The translations under genes were made by a program, and so were the position numbers. From Microbacteriaceae bacterium UBA963 (lineage in GTDB: Bacteria; Actinomycetota; Actinomycetes; Actinomycetales; Microbacteriaceae), in the NCBI GenBank assembly GCA_002292955.1, contig DBCH01000130.1, positions 2,040-42,439 of the forward strand: a DNA stretch of 40,400 nt, given 5' to 3'. Below the pieces are notes generated by a model. The model was not told the DNA's origin. It did no database searches and saw nothing but the letters and a program-made list of their open reading frames with translations. Position 1 is the stretch's first letter. Each line of letters opens with the position of its first letter. Positions 8,170 through 16,648 of this stretch are shown here, piece after piece.

Positions 8170-9592
8170 CGTTCGCGCACGACTCACTGCCGCTGTCAAG
8201 GCCTATGACGTGCGTGGCGTGGTGGGAGAAGACCTCACCGAAGACATGGTTCGCGCTCTCGGTGCTGCCTTCGTTGATGAGGTGACAGCCGCCGGAGGAC
8301 TCGTGGTCGTGGGTCACGACATGCGTGATTCCTCACCCGGTTTCGCCCAGGCCTTTGCCGAGGGTGCTGCTCGCCGGGGCGCCAACGTTTCGCTGTTGGG
8401 GCTGTGTTCGACCGACGAAACCTATTTCGCTTCGGGCGCGTGGAACGCTCCCGCCGCCATGTTCACGGCGAGCCACAACCCGGCCGAGTACAACGGCATC
8501 AAGTTCTCGCGTGCCGGCGCTCAGGGAATCAGCCTCGATTCGGGTTTGGCTGCCATTCGAGATCGCGCCCTTGCGTTTCTCGATGCCGACAGTATTCCCG
8601 CACACCCGAGCCCCGGCCTCATTGACGAACGCGATGTGCTGCACGATTACGCCGCGTATCTGCGTTCGCTCGTGGATCTGCGGTCCATTCGTCCGTTGCG
8701 CATCGTGGTCGACGCGGGAAACGGCATGGGCGGACTCACCGTTCCCGCTGTACTCGAAACTGCCGCGGGTCTTGCCCCGCTGCCCATCGAAATCATTCCC
8801 CTCTTTTTCGAACTCGACGGAACATTTCCCAACCACGAGGCCAACCCCTTGGAACCGGCCAACCTCGTCGACCTGCAACGTGCCGTCATCGATCACGCGG
8901 CCGATATCGGATTGGCCTTCGACGGCGACGCGGATCGGTGCTTCGTTGTTGACGAACTCGGTCGGGCCGTATCCCCCTCGGCGATTGCTGCGATCGTTGC
9001 CCTGCGTGAGATAACACGCGTGCAGGCCCAGGGAGCGACTGACGTCATCGTGCTCCACAACCTCATTACGTCACATATCGTTGCCGAGACCATTCGTGAG
9101 GCCGGCGCCACACCGGTCCGCACCCGGGTGGGACACTCGTACATTAAGGACGAGATGGCGCGCACCTCTGCCGTTTTTGGCGCGGAGCACTCGGCGCACT
9201 ACTACTTCAGGGAGTTCTGGGGTGCCGACAATGGAATGCTGGCGGCCCTCAATGTGCTGGCCGAGCTGGGCGCACACGACGCCTCGATGTCGTCACTTCG
9301 CGAGCGCTTCACTCCCTACGCGATGAGCGGTGAAATCAACTCCACCGTGACCGATGTCTCCGTTGCTACCGAGCGCGTACGCGGCGCCTTCGCGTCTCGC
9401 GCCAGTGAAGATTCGCTCGACGGATTGACTATGCTAGGGACGACCCGTTCGACTGAGCCCTTCTGGTGGTTTAGTGTTCGGCCGTCGAATACCGAACCGC
9501 TCCTTCGCCTTAATGTTGAGGCCGCAGATTACGACACTTTGAATCGTATTCGCGACGAAGTTCTCGCTCTTATCCGAAAGGACGCACCATGA
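8159..9592 (+). CDS. manB: Phosphomannomutase/phosphoglucomutase
   Basis: A 477-residue alpha-D-phosphohexomutase that interconverts mannose-6-phosphate and mannose-1-phosphate, and perhaps the glucose forms. All four domain motifs are present. TASHNP holds the phosphorylated serine, S105. DGDADR (residues 255-260) binds magnesium. GAEHSAHYYFREFWGADNG is the sugar-binding loop, and RPSNTEPLLR near the C-terminus binds phosphate. Length and spacing are normal for the bacterial PMM/PGM group. It overlaps ahcY by the four bases ATGA, so the two are translationally coupled. With manA it supplies precursor for GDP-mannose and thus for mannosylated envelope components. Confidence 0.95.
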   Translation: MSPDVRARLTAAVKAYDVRGVVGEDLTEDMVRALGAAFVDEVTAAGGLVVVGHDMRDSSPGFAQAFAEGAARRGANVSLLGLCSTDETYFASGAWNAPAAMFTASHNPAEYNGIKFSRAGAQGISLDSGLAAIRDRALAFLDADSIPAHPSPGLIDERDVLHDYAAYLRSLVDLRSIRPLRIVVDAGNGMGGLTVPAVLETAAGLAPLPIEIIPLFFELDGTFPNHEANPLEPANLVDLQRAVIDHAADIGLAFDGDADRCFVVDELGRAVSPSAIAAIVALREITRVQAQGATDVIVLHNLITSHIVAETIREAGATPVRTRVGHSYIKDEMARTSAVFGAEHSAHYYFREFWGADNGMLAALNVLAELGAHDASMSSLRERFTPYAMSGEINSTVTDVSVATERVRGAFASRASEDSLDGLTMLGTTRSTEPFWWFSVRPSNTEPLLRLNVEAADYDTLNRIRDEVLALIRKDAP

Positions 9593-11064
9593 CGCTCACC
9601 GCAACGCGCGTTTTGCCCGCTACTCAGTTCAAGGTCGCCGACATGTCTCTGGCGGAGGCTGGCCGTCACCAGATTCGCCTCGCCGAGAACGAGATGCCCG
9701 GACTCATGGCGCTGCGTGCTGAGTTCGGTGCGTCTGCACCGCTCAAGGGTGCGCGCATTGCCGGGTCACTCCACATGACCGTTCAGACCGCTGTTCTTAT
9801 CGAAACGCTCGTGGCGCTTGGGGCTCAGGTTCGCTGGGCGTCGTGCAACATCTTCTCCACGCAGGATGAGGCCGCTGCCGCCGTCGCAGTGGGGCCTCAC
9901 GGCACGGTTGACCAGCCCGCGGGATCGCCCGTCTTTGCCTGGAAAGGCGAGTCGCTCGAAGAGTACTGGTGGTGCACAAATCGAATTTTCGACTGGAGCT
10001 ACGAGTCCGGTGCCGAGGCCGGACCCAACATGATCTTGGATGACGGCGGCGACGCCACGATGCTCGTGCACCACGGTCGCAACTACGAGGTTGCTGGAGG
10101 AGTTCCCTCGCCGGATACGGCCGACTCGGCAGAGTACGCCGAGGTGCTCGGACTGCTCGGTCGCGTGTTTGAGGAGAATCCCCGCCGCTGGCACGCAGTT
10201 GCCGAGGGTCTCATCGGTGTCACCGAAGAAACGACCACGGGCGTGCACCGCCTGTATGACCTGCACAAGAAGGGCGAGCTGCTCTTCCCCGCAATCAATG
10301 TCAACGATGCCGTGACCAAGACGAAGTTCGACAACAAGTACGGTATTCGCCACTCGCTCCCTGACGGACTCAACCGTGCCACCGACGTGCTGATGGGCGG
10401 CAAGGTTGCTCTCGTTGCCGGTTACGGCGATGTGGGTAAGGGCTGCGCCGAAGCGCTTCGCGGCCAGGGCGCTCGCGTCATCATCACCGAAATCGACCCC
10501 ATCTGTGCGCTTCAGGCTGTGATGGACGGCTACCAGGTCTTGCCGATCGAACAGGTTGTGGGAGAGGTCGACATCTTTGTCACCTCCACAGGAAACAAAG
10601 ATGTCATCACAGTTGACCACATGCTGGCCATGAAGAATCAGGCCATCGTGTCGAATGTGGGCCACTTCGACAACGAGATTGACATGGCGACCCTTGAATC
10701 CCTGCCCGGTGCCACCAAGACCAACATTAAGCCACAGGTGGACGAATGGAATTTGCCTTCGGGCCGGAGCATCCTCGTGCTGAGCGAGGGGCGCCTGATG
10801 AACCTCGGCAACGCCACGGGTCACCCGTCGTTCGTGATGAGCACGTCTTTCACAAACCAGGTCCTGGCACAGATTGAGCTGTTTACCCGCACCGCGGAGT
10901 ACCCTGTTGGCGTATACGTCCTGCCCAAGATTCTCGACGAGAAGGTGGCTCGTTTGCACCTCGACGCTCTCGGCGTGGTGCTCACCCAGCTCTCGCCCGA
11001 GCAGGCGGCCTACATCGGCGTCCCCCCTCAGGGCCCGTTCAAGCCCGAGCTCTACCGCTACTAA
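9589..11064 (+). CDS. ahcY: S-adenosylhomocysteine hydrolase
   Basis: A 491-residue cytosolic enzyme that splits S-adenosylhomocysteine into adenosine and homocysteine and so drives the methyl cycle. The NAD-binding loop VAGYGDVGKGCAEALRGQGA lies near residues 275-295. The substrate region reads KSKFDN-like TKTKFDNKYGIRHSLPDG. The C-terminus PFKPELYRY carries the lysine and tyrosine that reach into the NAD site of the neighbouring subunit. The length matches the long actinobacterial and eukaryotic-like form. Its start overlaps the manB stop. Homocysteine from this enzyme can enter the cystathionine pathway encoded at 31110-33325. No riboswitch-like element is visible before it. Confidence 0.97.
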   Translation: MTLTATRVLPATQFKVADMSLAEAGRHQIRLAENEMPGLMALRAEFGASAPLKGARIAGSLHMTVQTAVLIETLVALGAQVRWASCNIFSTQDEAAAAVAVGPHGTVDQPAGSPVFAWKGESLEEYWWCTNRIFDWSYESGAEAGPNMILDDGGDATMLVHHGRNYEVAGGVPSPDTADSAEYAEVLGLLGRVFEENPRRWHAVAEGLIGVTEETTTGVHRLYDLHKKGELLFPAINVNDAVTKTKFDNKYGIRHSLPDGLNRATDVLMGGKVALVAGYGDVGKGCAEALRGQGARVIITEIDPICALQAVMDGYQVLPIEQVVGEVDIFVTSTGNKDVITVDHMLAMKNQAIVSNVGHFDNEIDMATLESLPGATKTNIKPQVDEWNLPSGRSILVLSEGRLMNLGNATGHPSFVMSTSFTNQVLAQIELFTRTAEYPVGVYVLPKILDEKVARLHLDALGVVLTQLSPEQAAYIGVPPQGPFKPELYRY

Positions 11065-11142
11065 TCCTCGGGTTTTCGTCGGGCAGCTTTCAGCCGGGGC
11101 GCGCTACGCTAAAGCCGATTAGTCCCGAGAACAGCGGAGGCG

Positions 11143-11850
11143 ATGATGGCTCAGAGTGTCACCCCGTCGAACGCGCACGTGCTGATTGTTGACGACGACA
11201 GCAATCTGGCTGAGATGATGGGCATCGCGCTAACCCAGGCGGGTTTCGATACCACGGTCTGCGGTGATGGGCCCAGCGCCCTTGAGGCGTTTGGGCGAGT
11301 GAATCCCGACCTCGTGTTGCTCGATCTCATGCTTCCCGGAATCGACGGCATTGAAGTGTGCCGACGCATCCGCGAAATTTCTGGCACGCCCATCGTCATG
11401 ATCACGGCAAAGAACGACGATGCCGATGTCGTTACCGGTCTCGAAATGGGCGCCGACGACTACATTGTCAAGCCGTGCTCAACAAACATCCTGGTTGCCA
11501 GGGTGCGTGCACGCCTGCGGCCCACCCCCGCCTCTCTCATGGAGGACGCTACCTACACGGTAGAGGACATCACGATCGACACTATGGCGCACCGTGTGAC
11601 GCGCGATGGTCACGACATCAACGTGACGCCATTGGAGTTCACACTTCTGGTTACGCTGGCTTCTCAACCGCATCGTGTGCTCAGTCGCGAGGAACTTCTC
11701 GAGCAGGTCTGGGGCTACCAGTACAAGGCCGATACCCGCTTGGTCAACGTGCACGTGCAGCGGCTGCGCTCGAAGGTGGAGCACGATCCCGATGACCCGC
11801 GCATCGTTCGCACCGTTCGCGGCGTTGGCTACCGAGCCGGCGGAGACTAG
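11143..11850 (+). CDS. mtrA: Response regulator MtrA, OmpR family
   Basis: A 235-residue two-component regulator. The receiver domain starts AHVLIVDDDSNLAEMM and has its phosphoacceptor aspartate, about D61, in LLDLMLPG. The switch lysine lies in DDYIVKP. The C-terminal winged-helix domain (about residues 135-230) ends VNVHVQRLRSKVEHDPDDPRIVRTVRGVGYRAG, as in the OmpR/PhoB class. Position before mtrB and lpqB identifies it as MtrA, which in actinobacteria controls cell wall, division and osmotic genes. A GGAGG precedes two adjacent ATG codons at 11143 and 11146; the first is reported. TACGCT at 11105-11110 is a possible -10. Confidence 0.96.
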   Translation: MMAQSVTPSNAHVLIVDDDSNLAEMMGIALTQAGFDTTVCGDGPSALEAFGRVNPDLVLLDLMLPGIDGIEVCRRIREISGTPIVMITAKNDDADVVTGLEMGADDYIVKPCSTNILVARVRARLRPTPASLMEDATYTVEDITIDTMAHRVTRDGHDINVTPLEFTLLVTLASQPHRVLSREELLEQVWGYQYKADTRLVNVHVQRLRSKVEHDPDDPRIVRTVRGVGYRAGGD

Positions 11851-11852
11851 GC

Positions 11853-13454
11853 GTGTCGGCGTTCTGGACACGCCTTCGGACGTTCGATTACGGAAGTCTG
11901 CCCCGCCTAGCTTGGCACGCCTGGCGCCGGTCCCTGCAGGTTCGTACCGTGATTATCTCGGTGACGCTTTCCCTCGTTGCCATCATTTTTGTGGGCGCCT
12001 ACCTGTCGTGGAGTATTTCGCAGGATCTCTTTGATTCACGGCTCAAGCAATCGCTCACCGACGCGGCACGGGCTCAAGTTGTGGCGCAACAGATTTTTGA
12101 TTCAGCCGACGTGGTTGACCGAGCAGACGTTCAGAGCGTGGTCAGCCAAGCTACCGCTGCCATCCGGGATGTCTCGTCGAGTTCGTGGCTGGCGCTGTAC
12201 CGAACCTCGGGTCAGGACGCTAATCCGCTCGCGCCACAAGACTTCACGAGTCCTGAGTTGAGTGGCGGGATCATTACCGTTGATCTGCGCGACTCGGTCC
12301 GCGAGGGTGTCGGCCGACAGTATTGGCAGTCCGTCAATATCTTCGTCCCGGAGGGAAACCTACCTGGCATCATCGTTGGCTCTCTGACGACGATTCCGGG
12401 CGTCGGGGACTACGAGCTCTATATTGGCTTCGATCTCTCGCCCGCTGAAGCAACTCTCGCCTTTATCCAGCAGGTCCTGTGGATCGCCGGAACAGGGTTG
12501 CTCGTGCTCATTGGAGGCATCGCCTGGTTTGTCGCGCGATTGGTCGTCGTTCCTATCCGCACAGCGGCGGCCACGTCGCGAGAGTTTGCGGCGGGGGGGT
12601 TCGACGAACGCATCCCCGTTCAGGGAGAAGACGTGATGGCAACTCTCGCGCAGAGCTTCAACGACATGGCTGACAGTCTTCAGGCTCAGTTGCGCGAACT
12701 CAGCGCGATCTCCGATGTTCGCGAGCGGTTTGTTTCCGACGTGTCGCACGAACTCCGAACCCCGCTCGCGACGATGCGCTTGGCATCGGATGTGGTGTTT
12801 GACAACCGCGATCGACTCGACGCCCCCTCGCGTCGATCGGTTGAGTTGCTCCACAAACAGATTGGCCGGTTTGAAGACCTCCTCACCGACCTCTTGGAGA
12901 TTAGCCGTTACGACGCGAAGACCACCACGTTGACACGAGAACCGACCAATCTCGTGGCGCTCACCGAGGAAGTGGTGGCGTCCATTCAGACGCTCGCTGA
13001 GGGCCGCGGCTCGCCCATCGAAATTCACTCACCCGGCGGACACTGTGAGGCGGACGTTGATCCCCGTCGCATTCGTCGGATCATCGTGAACCTGGTGGGC
13101 AATGCGGTAGAGCACGGCGAAGCTAAGCCGATCCGGGTGGAGATTGATTCAACGGCGAGTGCCGTTGCTGTTGTGGTCGAGGACTCCGGTGTGGGCATGG
13201 GGCAAGACGAGGTCACGCACATTTTTGAGCGGTTCTGGCGAGGTGACCCGTCGCGCCAGCGCACGCTCGGTGGAACCGGCCTGGGCCTGGCTATTGCGTG
13301 GGAAGACGCCCGCGCGCACGACGGCGCCATCGATGTGTGGGCCGAAGCCGGCCGCGGAGCGCGATTCCGGCTGACCCTGCCCCGTACGCCTGGCGTGCCG
13401 GCCGGCGAATCTCCCCTGGATCTTGAGCCGAGTTCTCAGGAGGCTCAGCTGTGA
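11853..13454 (+). CDS. mtrB: Sensor histidine kinase MtrB
   Basis: A 533-residue membrane kinase, the partner of MtrA. There are two transmembrane helices (about 31-53 and 208-230) around an extracytoplasmic sensor region. A HAMP segment (about 230-280) follows, then the dimerisation domain DVSHELRTPLATMRLASD with phosphorylated H299. The ATPase domain has NAVEHGE as N box, EDSGVGMG and GGTGLGLAIAWEDARAHDG. It begins with GTG two bases after the mtrA stop and overlaps lpqB by four bases (GTGA), so mtrA-mtrB-lpqB is one coupled operon. In mycobacteria LpqB interacts with the sensor part of MtrB. Confidence 0.96.
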   Translation: MSAFWTRLRTFDYGSLPRLAWHAWRRSLQVRTVIISVTLSLVAIIFVGAYLSWSISQDLFDSRLKQSLTDAARAQVVAQQIFDSADVVDRADVQSVVSQATAAIRDVSSSSWLALYRTSGQDANPLAPQDFTSPELSGGIITVDLRDSVREGVGRQYWQSVNIFVPEGNLPGIIVGSLTTIPGVGDYELYIGFDLSPAEATLAFIQQVLWIAGTGLLVLIGGIAWFVARLVVVPIRTAAATSREFAAGGFDERIPVQGEDVMATLAQSFNDMADSLQAQLRELSAISDVRERFVSDVSHELRTPLATMRLASDVVFDNRDRLDAPSRRSVELLHKQIGRFEDLLTDLLEISRYDAKTTTLTREPTNLVALTEEVVASIQTLAEGRGSPIEIHSPGGHCEADVDPRRIRRIIVNLVGNAVEHGEAKPIRVEIDSTASAVAVVVEDSGVGMGQDEVTHIFERFWRGDPSRQRTLGGTGLGLAIAWEDARAHDGAIDVWAEAGRGARFRLTLPRTPGVPAGESPLDLEPSSQEAQL

Positions 13455-15142
13455 GGCGCGCGCGCCGGCTGGCCGTTCTGGGGATGTTTGTCGTCGTGGG
13501 CCTGGTCCTCGCCGGCTGCTCGGGTATCCCCCGCTCGAGCGGCGTGAATGAAGGTGGTGAGATTGCGGGTCCGGGAACTGCCGAAATCGAGTTCTTGCCC
13601 GCCGGTCCGGCAGCCGACGCCGATCCGTCGACGATCTTGCGAGGCTTTATCGAAGCCGCATCGAGTCCGCAAAACGACTTTGCCATCGCTCGGCAGTTTC
13701 TTACCGTGGGGGCCAGCGAGTCATGGAATCCCAGTGCGGTGACACTTGTCGACTCGGGTGTGCGCCCCAGTCGCGAACTCAGTGAAACCACACTGAGTAT
13801 TGCCGTAGACGCTTCGGCTGTTCTCGACGCCGAGGGACGATTCACTCAGCAGCAGACTCCCGTCCGGGCTGACTTGTCCTACTCTTTCGAGCAGCGGGCG
13901 GGCCAGTGGCGCATCAGCAATCTCCCGCCGGGCATCGTGATCGACCGAAACACGTTCCTCCAGGTGTTTCGTCAGACGAGCCTCTTTTTTCTCTCCCCCG
14001 ACAACAGGCGACTCGTGCCCGATGTTCGTTGGTTTCCTTCGCGAGCGTCAACTACCACGCGCATCGTCAAGTCACTGTTGGCCGGGCCTTCTGCGTGGCT
14101 GAGCTCCACGGGTGCGGCGACCACAGCTTTTCCGGCAGGGACCCGACTCGTTGCCGACGCCGTTCCGGTGCAGAACGGTGTGGCCGTGGTCGACCTTGAC
14201 GCGGAAAGTCTGCGGGCCTCGCCGGCGGCCCTGTCGCTCATGCGAATTCAGCTGCTCGCCTCACTCACTCAGGTATCGAACGTGAATGACGTTGACCTGC
14301 AAATTTTGGGCACGAGCCAGCGCGGTCAGGGAACCAGCGTGACGCTGGCGCAGATGCTGCCGAGCGAGGACGGCAGGCCCGTGGTCATTCGAGGGGGAGA
14401 GCTGGGAAAGCTCTCGGGTTCATCGTTGGAACCCTTTCCGCGATCTTCTACCCGTGGCGTGGACCTCTCCGGGATTACGGCGGGCACCGCCTCATCAGAC
14501 CTCGTCACCCTCGCGTTGCTATCCCCAGACGGTGTGTGGGTCTCGCGTGCCGGGGGCGCCCCGAGCGTGCTCGATTCGCGTCCCGGGTTGATCGCGCCGG
14601 CGCTTGACGACTACGGCAACGTGTGGACGGTGCCCCGGGACACTCCCACCGAGGTCGTCGCCTTCTCTGCCGACGGGTCTCAGAATCCGGTCGCGGTGCC
14701 GTGGACCGAGGCCAGCAGCATTGTTGCGCTGCGACTTTCTCTCGACGGCCAACGGGCCGTGGCGTTATTCGTGCAAGACAATCGCGCGCGCGTCGTGGTG
14801 TCGAGTGTGGCCCGCGATGAACAAGGAAATCCGATTGCCCTCGGCGCGCCCCTTGACCTTGTCGTACCGGCCGGGTACCCGGTGGACGCCGTGTGGCTTG
14901 ATTCGATCACGGTGGCTGTGGCCGGCTCGGATGACTCCGGGAGGGGAAACATTGTTCGTCAGGTCGTGGGCGGTGAGTCGGTGAGCTACACGGGCGTGGG
15001 ATCGGTGGCAAGCCTCGCCGGGGGTAGTGCCGTCGTTCACTTGAGCGTGCTTTCTCCCAGCGGTGTTCTCAGCCAGCCGCGCGGCACATCATCGTGGTTG
15101 GTGATCGCCACTGCTGTCACAGCGCTCTTTACTGTGCAATAG
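13451..15142 (+). CDS. lpqB: Lipoprotein LpqB
   Basis: A 563-residue lipoprotein. The basic N-terminus and hydrophobic core end in the lipobox LVLAGC, with lipidated C23. A GerMN-like domain spans roughly residues 195-290 (STTTRIVKSLLAGP to LMRIQLLASL). A beta-propeller-like region (LpqB family) follows, with repeats such as SPDGVWVSRAGGAPSVLD and LDDYGNVWTVPRDTP. The GTG start overlaps the mtrB stop. LpqB sits at the outer face of the membrane and modulates MtrB signalling in known actinobacteria. The last residues are hydrophobic, WLVIATAVTALFTVQ, which is unremarkable for the family as far as can be judged. Confidence 0.93.
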   Translation: MRRARRLAVLGMFVVVGLVLAGCSGIPRSSGVNEGGEIAGPGTAEIEFLPAGPAADADPSTILRGFIEAASSPQNDFAIARQFLTVGASESWNPSAVTLVDSGVRPSRELSETTLSIAVDASAVLDAEGRFTQQQTPVRADLSYSFEQRAGQWRISNLPPGIVIDRNTFLQVFRQTSLFFLSPDNRRLVPDVRWFPSRASTTTRIVKSLLAGPSAWLSSTGAATTAFPAGTRLVADAVPVQNGVAVVDLDAESLRASPAALSLMRIQLLASLTQVSNVNDVDLQILGTSQRGQGTSVTLAQMLPSEDGRPVVIRGGELGKLSGSSLEPFPRSSTRGVDLSGITAGTASSDLVTLALLSPDGVWVSRAGGAPSVLDSRPGLIAPALDDYGNVWTVPRDTPTEVVAFSADGSQNPVAVPWTEASSIVALRLSLDGQRAVALFVQDNRARVVVSSVARDEQGNPIALGAPLDLVVPAGYPVDAVWLDSITVAVAGSDDSGRGNIVRQVVGGESVSYTGVGSVASLAGGSAVVHLSVLSPSGVLSQPRGTSSWLVIATAVTALFTVQ

Positions 15143-15254
15143 CTCTGTCCCCATTGTCGTGCGCCCTTAATTTTGCGCCCGTCGTCCCGCGCAACCCGCA
15201 CAAGAATCTGTCCACCGGGCGAGCCCGCGGGCGTTGAGATTGGGGGCGGAGTGC

Positions 15255-15266
15255 CACTCTGCTCAG
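15255..15266 (+). promoter_or_regulatory. Possible leaderless -10 of the comF-like gene
   Basis: CACTCT (15255-15260) followed by six bases and ATG at 15267 repeats the spacing of better examples, but the first base departs from TANNNT. Confidence 0.25.
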
Positions 15267-15971
15267 ATGATGAAGATGCGAGATGCCTGGGGCGCGTTGG
15301 TCGACCTCGTTGTGCCACGGGCCTGCGCCCTCTGCGGCGAGCTCGATGTGCTGGTGTGCAAACCGTGTGATCTGCGGATGCGCGAGTCCGGGGGTGTTCA
15401 GCGAAGGCTTACCCTCCCGGGAATATCCGTGCCGGTTCACTCCGCCCTCGAAGCGGGGCCCGAGATCTTGCGGCTGATCACCCTCTTCAAAGACACCGGA
15501 CGATCCGATCTGGCCCCCTACCTCGGCGGTGTGCTCCGCGAGGCCTCGGCGACGCACAAGGCTTTTGCCCAGAGGCAGACAAACGCGGAGGGACGCTCCG
15601 CAGTCGGCATGGTGGTGACGGTTCCCCAATCACCTCGGGCTTATCGACGACGGGGTTGGGACCCGGCGCAGACCCTGGCGCGCGCCGCGGGGTTTTCTCT
15701 CGTGAAGGCGCTCGAGGTTGAGACGCGTCAGGCCGATCAAACCACCCTCAATCGCGATGCACGGTGGCGTAACGTTTCGCATACCGTTCGCGTCTATCCC
15801 GACCGCGTAGACATCATCCGAGGTCGCACCGTGACCATCGTCGACGACGTCATCACGACCGGCGCCACAATGGCAGAAGTGGCACGCGCCCTCTCGGTCG
15901 CTGGGGCACGCAGTGTGCAGGGAGTCACACTGGCCTCCGTCGTGCGACCGTCCCAACAAACTCACAGGTGA
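15267..15971 (+). CDS. ComF-family phosphoribosyltransferase-like protein
   Basis: A 234-residue protein corresponding in position to Rv3242c. An N-terminal zinc-finger-like part has paired cysteines in CALCGELDVLVCKPC (C20, C23, C31, C34). The C-terminal half contains a type I phosphoribosyltransferase fold with the PRPP loop TVTIVDDVITTGATMAE. RRRGWDPAQTLARA is a typical ComF segment. Members of the family take part in DNA uptake in competent bacteria, but in many actinobacteria the role is unknown. The frame is open back to a TTG at 15234. The ATG at 15267 is preferred because it is the first ATG and it fits a -10 six bases upstream. It ends about 106 bases before hpf. Confidence 0.85.
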   Translation: MMKMRDAWGALVDLVVPRACALCGELDVLVCKPCDLRMRESGGVQRRLTLPGISVPVHSALEAGPEILRLITLFKDTGRSDLAPYLGGVLREASATHKAFAQRQTNAEGRSAVGMVVTVPQSPRAYRRRGWDPAQTLARAAGFSLVKALEVETRQADQTTLNRDARWRNVSHTVRVYPDRVDIIRGRTVTIVDDVITTGATMAEVARALSVAGARSVQGVTLASVVRPSQQTHR

Positions 15972-15977
15972 AAGCTC

Positions 15978-16006
15978 GTGACACTCAGGCGTAACAGGAC
16001 TAGCGT
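15978..16006 (+). promoter_or_regulatory. hpf promoter
   Basis: GTGACA (15978-15983) and TAGCGT (16001-16006) are separated by exactly 17 bases. This gives a leader of about 65 bases that ends in an AGGAGG ribosome binding site (16067-16072) before the ATG at 16078. Confidence 0.5.
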
Positions 16007-16077
16007 GTGGTCATATCCACGGGCGCGAAAGAATCCGCCACCGAGAGTTGGCGGCACGCCCACTACAGGAGGTCGCC

Positions 16078-16530
16078 ATGGAACTGCACATCGTCGGACG
16101 TCACGTTGAAGTTACCGATCGTTTTCGGAGTCACGTAGACGACAAGATCGCCAAGATCACCCAGTTCGATGCCAAGGCGCAGGATCTTCATGTCACGATG
16201 AGCCGGCATCATGCGCGCAAAGGACTGATCGGCAGCGACCGTGTGGAGATCACCTTGGTGTGCCCCGGTCACACCTACCGGGCCGAGTCCGATGGCGAAG
16301 ACAAGTACGGTGCGTTCGATCTGGCCTTTGGCCACCTCATTGACCAGATGCGTAAGAACAAAGACAAGCACAAGGTGCACCGCGGTGGGAACCACCGGCC
16401 GTTGTCAATCCACGAGGCGAGCGCGCACGCGTTTCGCGAGGTCGACATCGAACCAGCCTCGGCAGATGTGATTGAGCGAGTCGCCACCGGACCGACGCGC
16501 ATTGTGCCCACCGTGGACCGCGCAAGTTAG
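16078..16530 (+). CDS. hpf: Ribosome hibernation factor, short S30AE protein
   Basis: A 150-residue protein. Residues 1 to about 105 form the S30AE (HPF/RaiA) domain, from MELHIVGRHVEVTDRFRSHVDDKIAKI to FDLAFGHLIDQMRKNKDKHKVHRG. It binds the small ribosomal subunit and silences ribosomes in starvation. The ATG at 16078 is chosen because AGGAGG lies six bases before it. In related actinobacteria the gene at this position (Rv3241c in M. tuberculosis) is the long form of over 200 residues, with a C-terminal domain that dimerises ribosomes. Here a tail of about 45 residues ends GPTRIVPTVDRAS and that domain is absent. The next 118 bases lead to secA and hold no continuation in any frame. Confidence 0.92.
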   Translation: MELHIVGRHVEVTDRFRSHVDDKIAKITQFDAKAQDLHVTMSRHHARKGLIGSDRVEITLVCPGHTYRAESDGEDKYGAFDLAFGHLIDQMRKNKDKHKVHRGGNHRPLSIHEASAHAFREVDIEPASADVIERVATGPTRIVPTVDRAS

Positions 16531-16571
16531 TCGTTCGCAGAGCGACTCAAGGTAACTCAGGCCCAAACCGG

Positions 16572-16577
16572 TAGCAT
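16572..16577 (+). promoter_or_regulatory. Possible -10 of secA
   Basis: TAGCAT lies about 70 bases before the secA start in the gap between hpf and secA. A -35 is not clear. A weak hairpin (AGTCG 16529-16533 with CGACT 16543-16547) begins at the hpf stop codon and has no T-run. Confidence 0.25.
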
Positions 16578-16648
16578 AGGAACGGTCGGGACGGTCGTGA
16601 ATCGATCTCTCGAACTCGATTGAGGTTCGTCTACATACGGAGTTTCCT

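Noticed and set aside
9766..10959. A 397-codon frame antisense to ahcY
   Set aside because: The sense strand encodes a complete AhcY with all motifs. The antisense product has no recognisable domain.
16529..16547. Hairpin AGTCG/CGACT at the end of hpf
   Set aside because: The stem is only five pairs, has no T-run, and expression of secA downstream does not need a terminator here.
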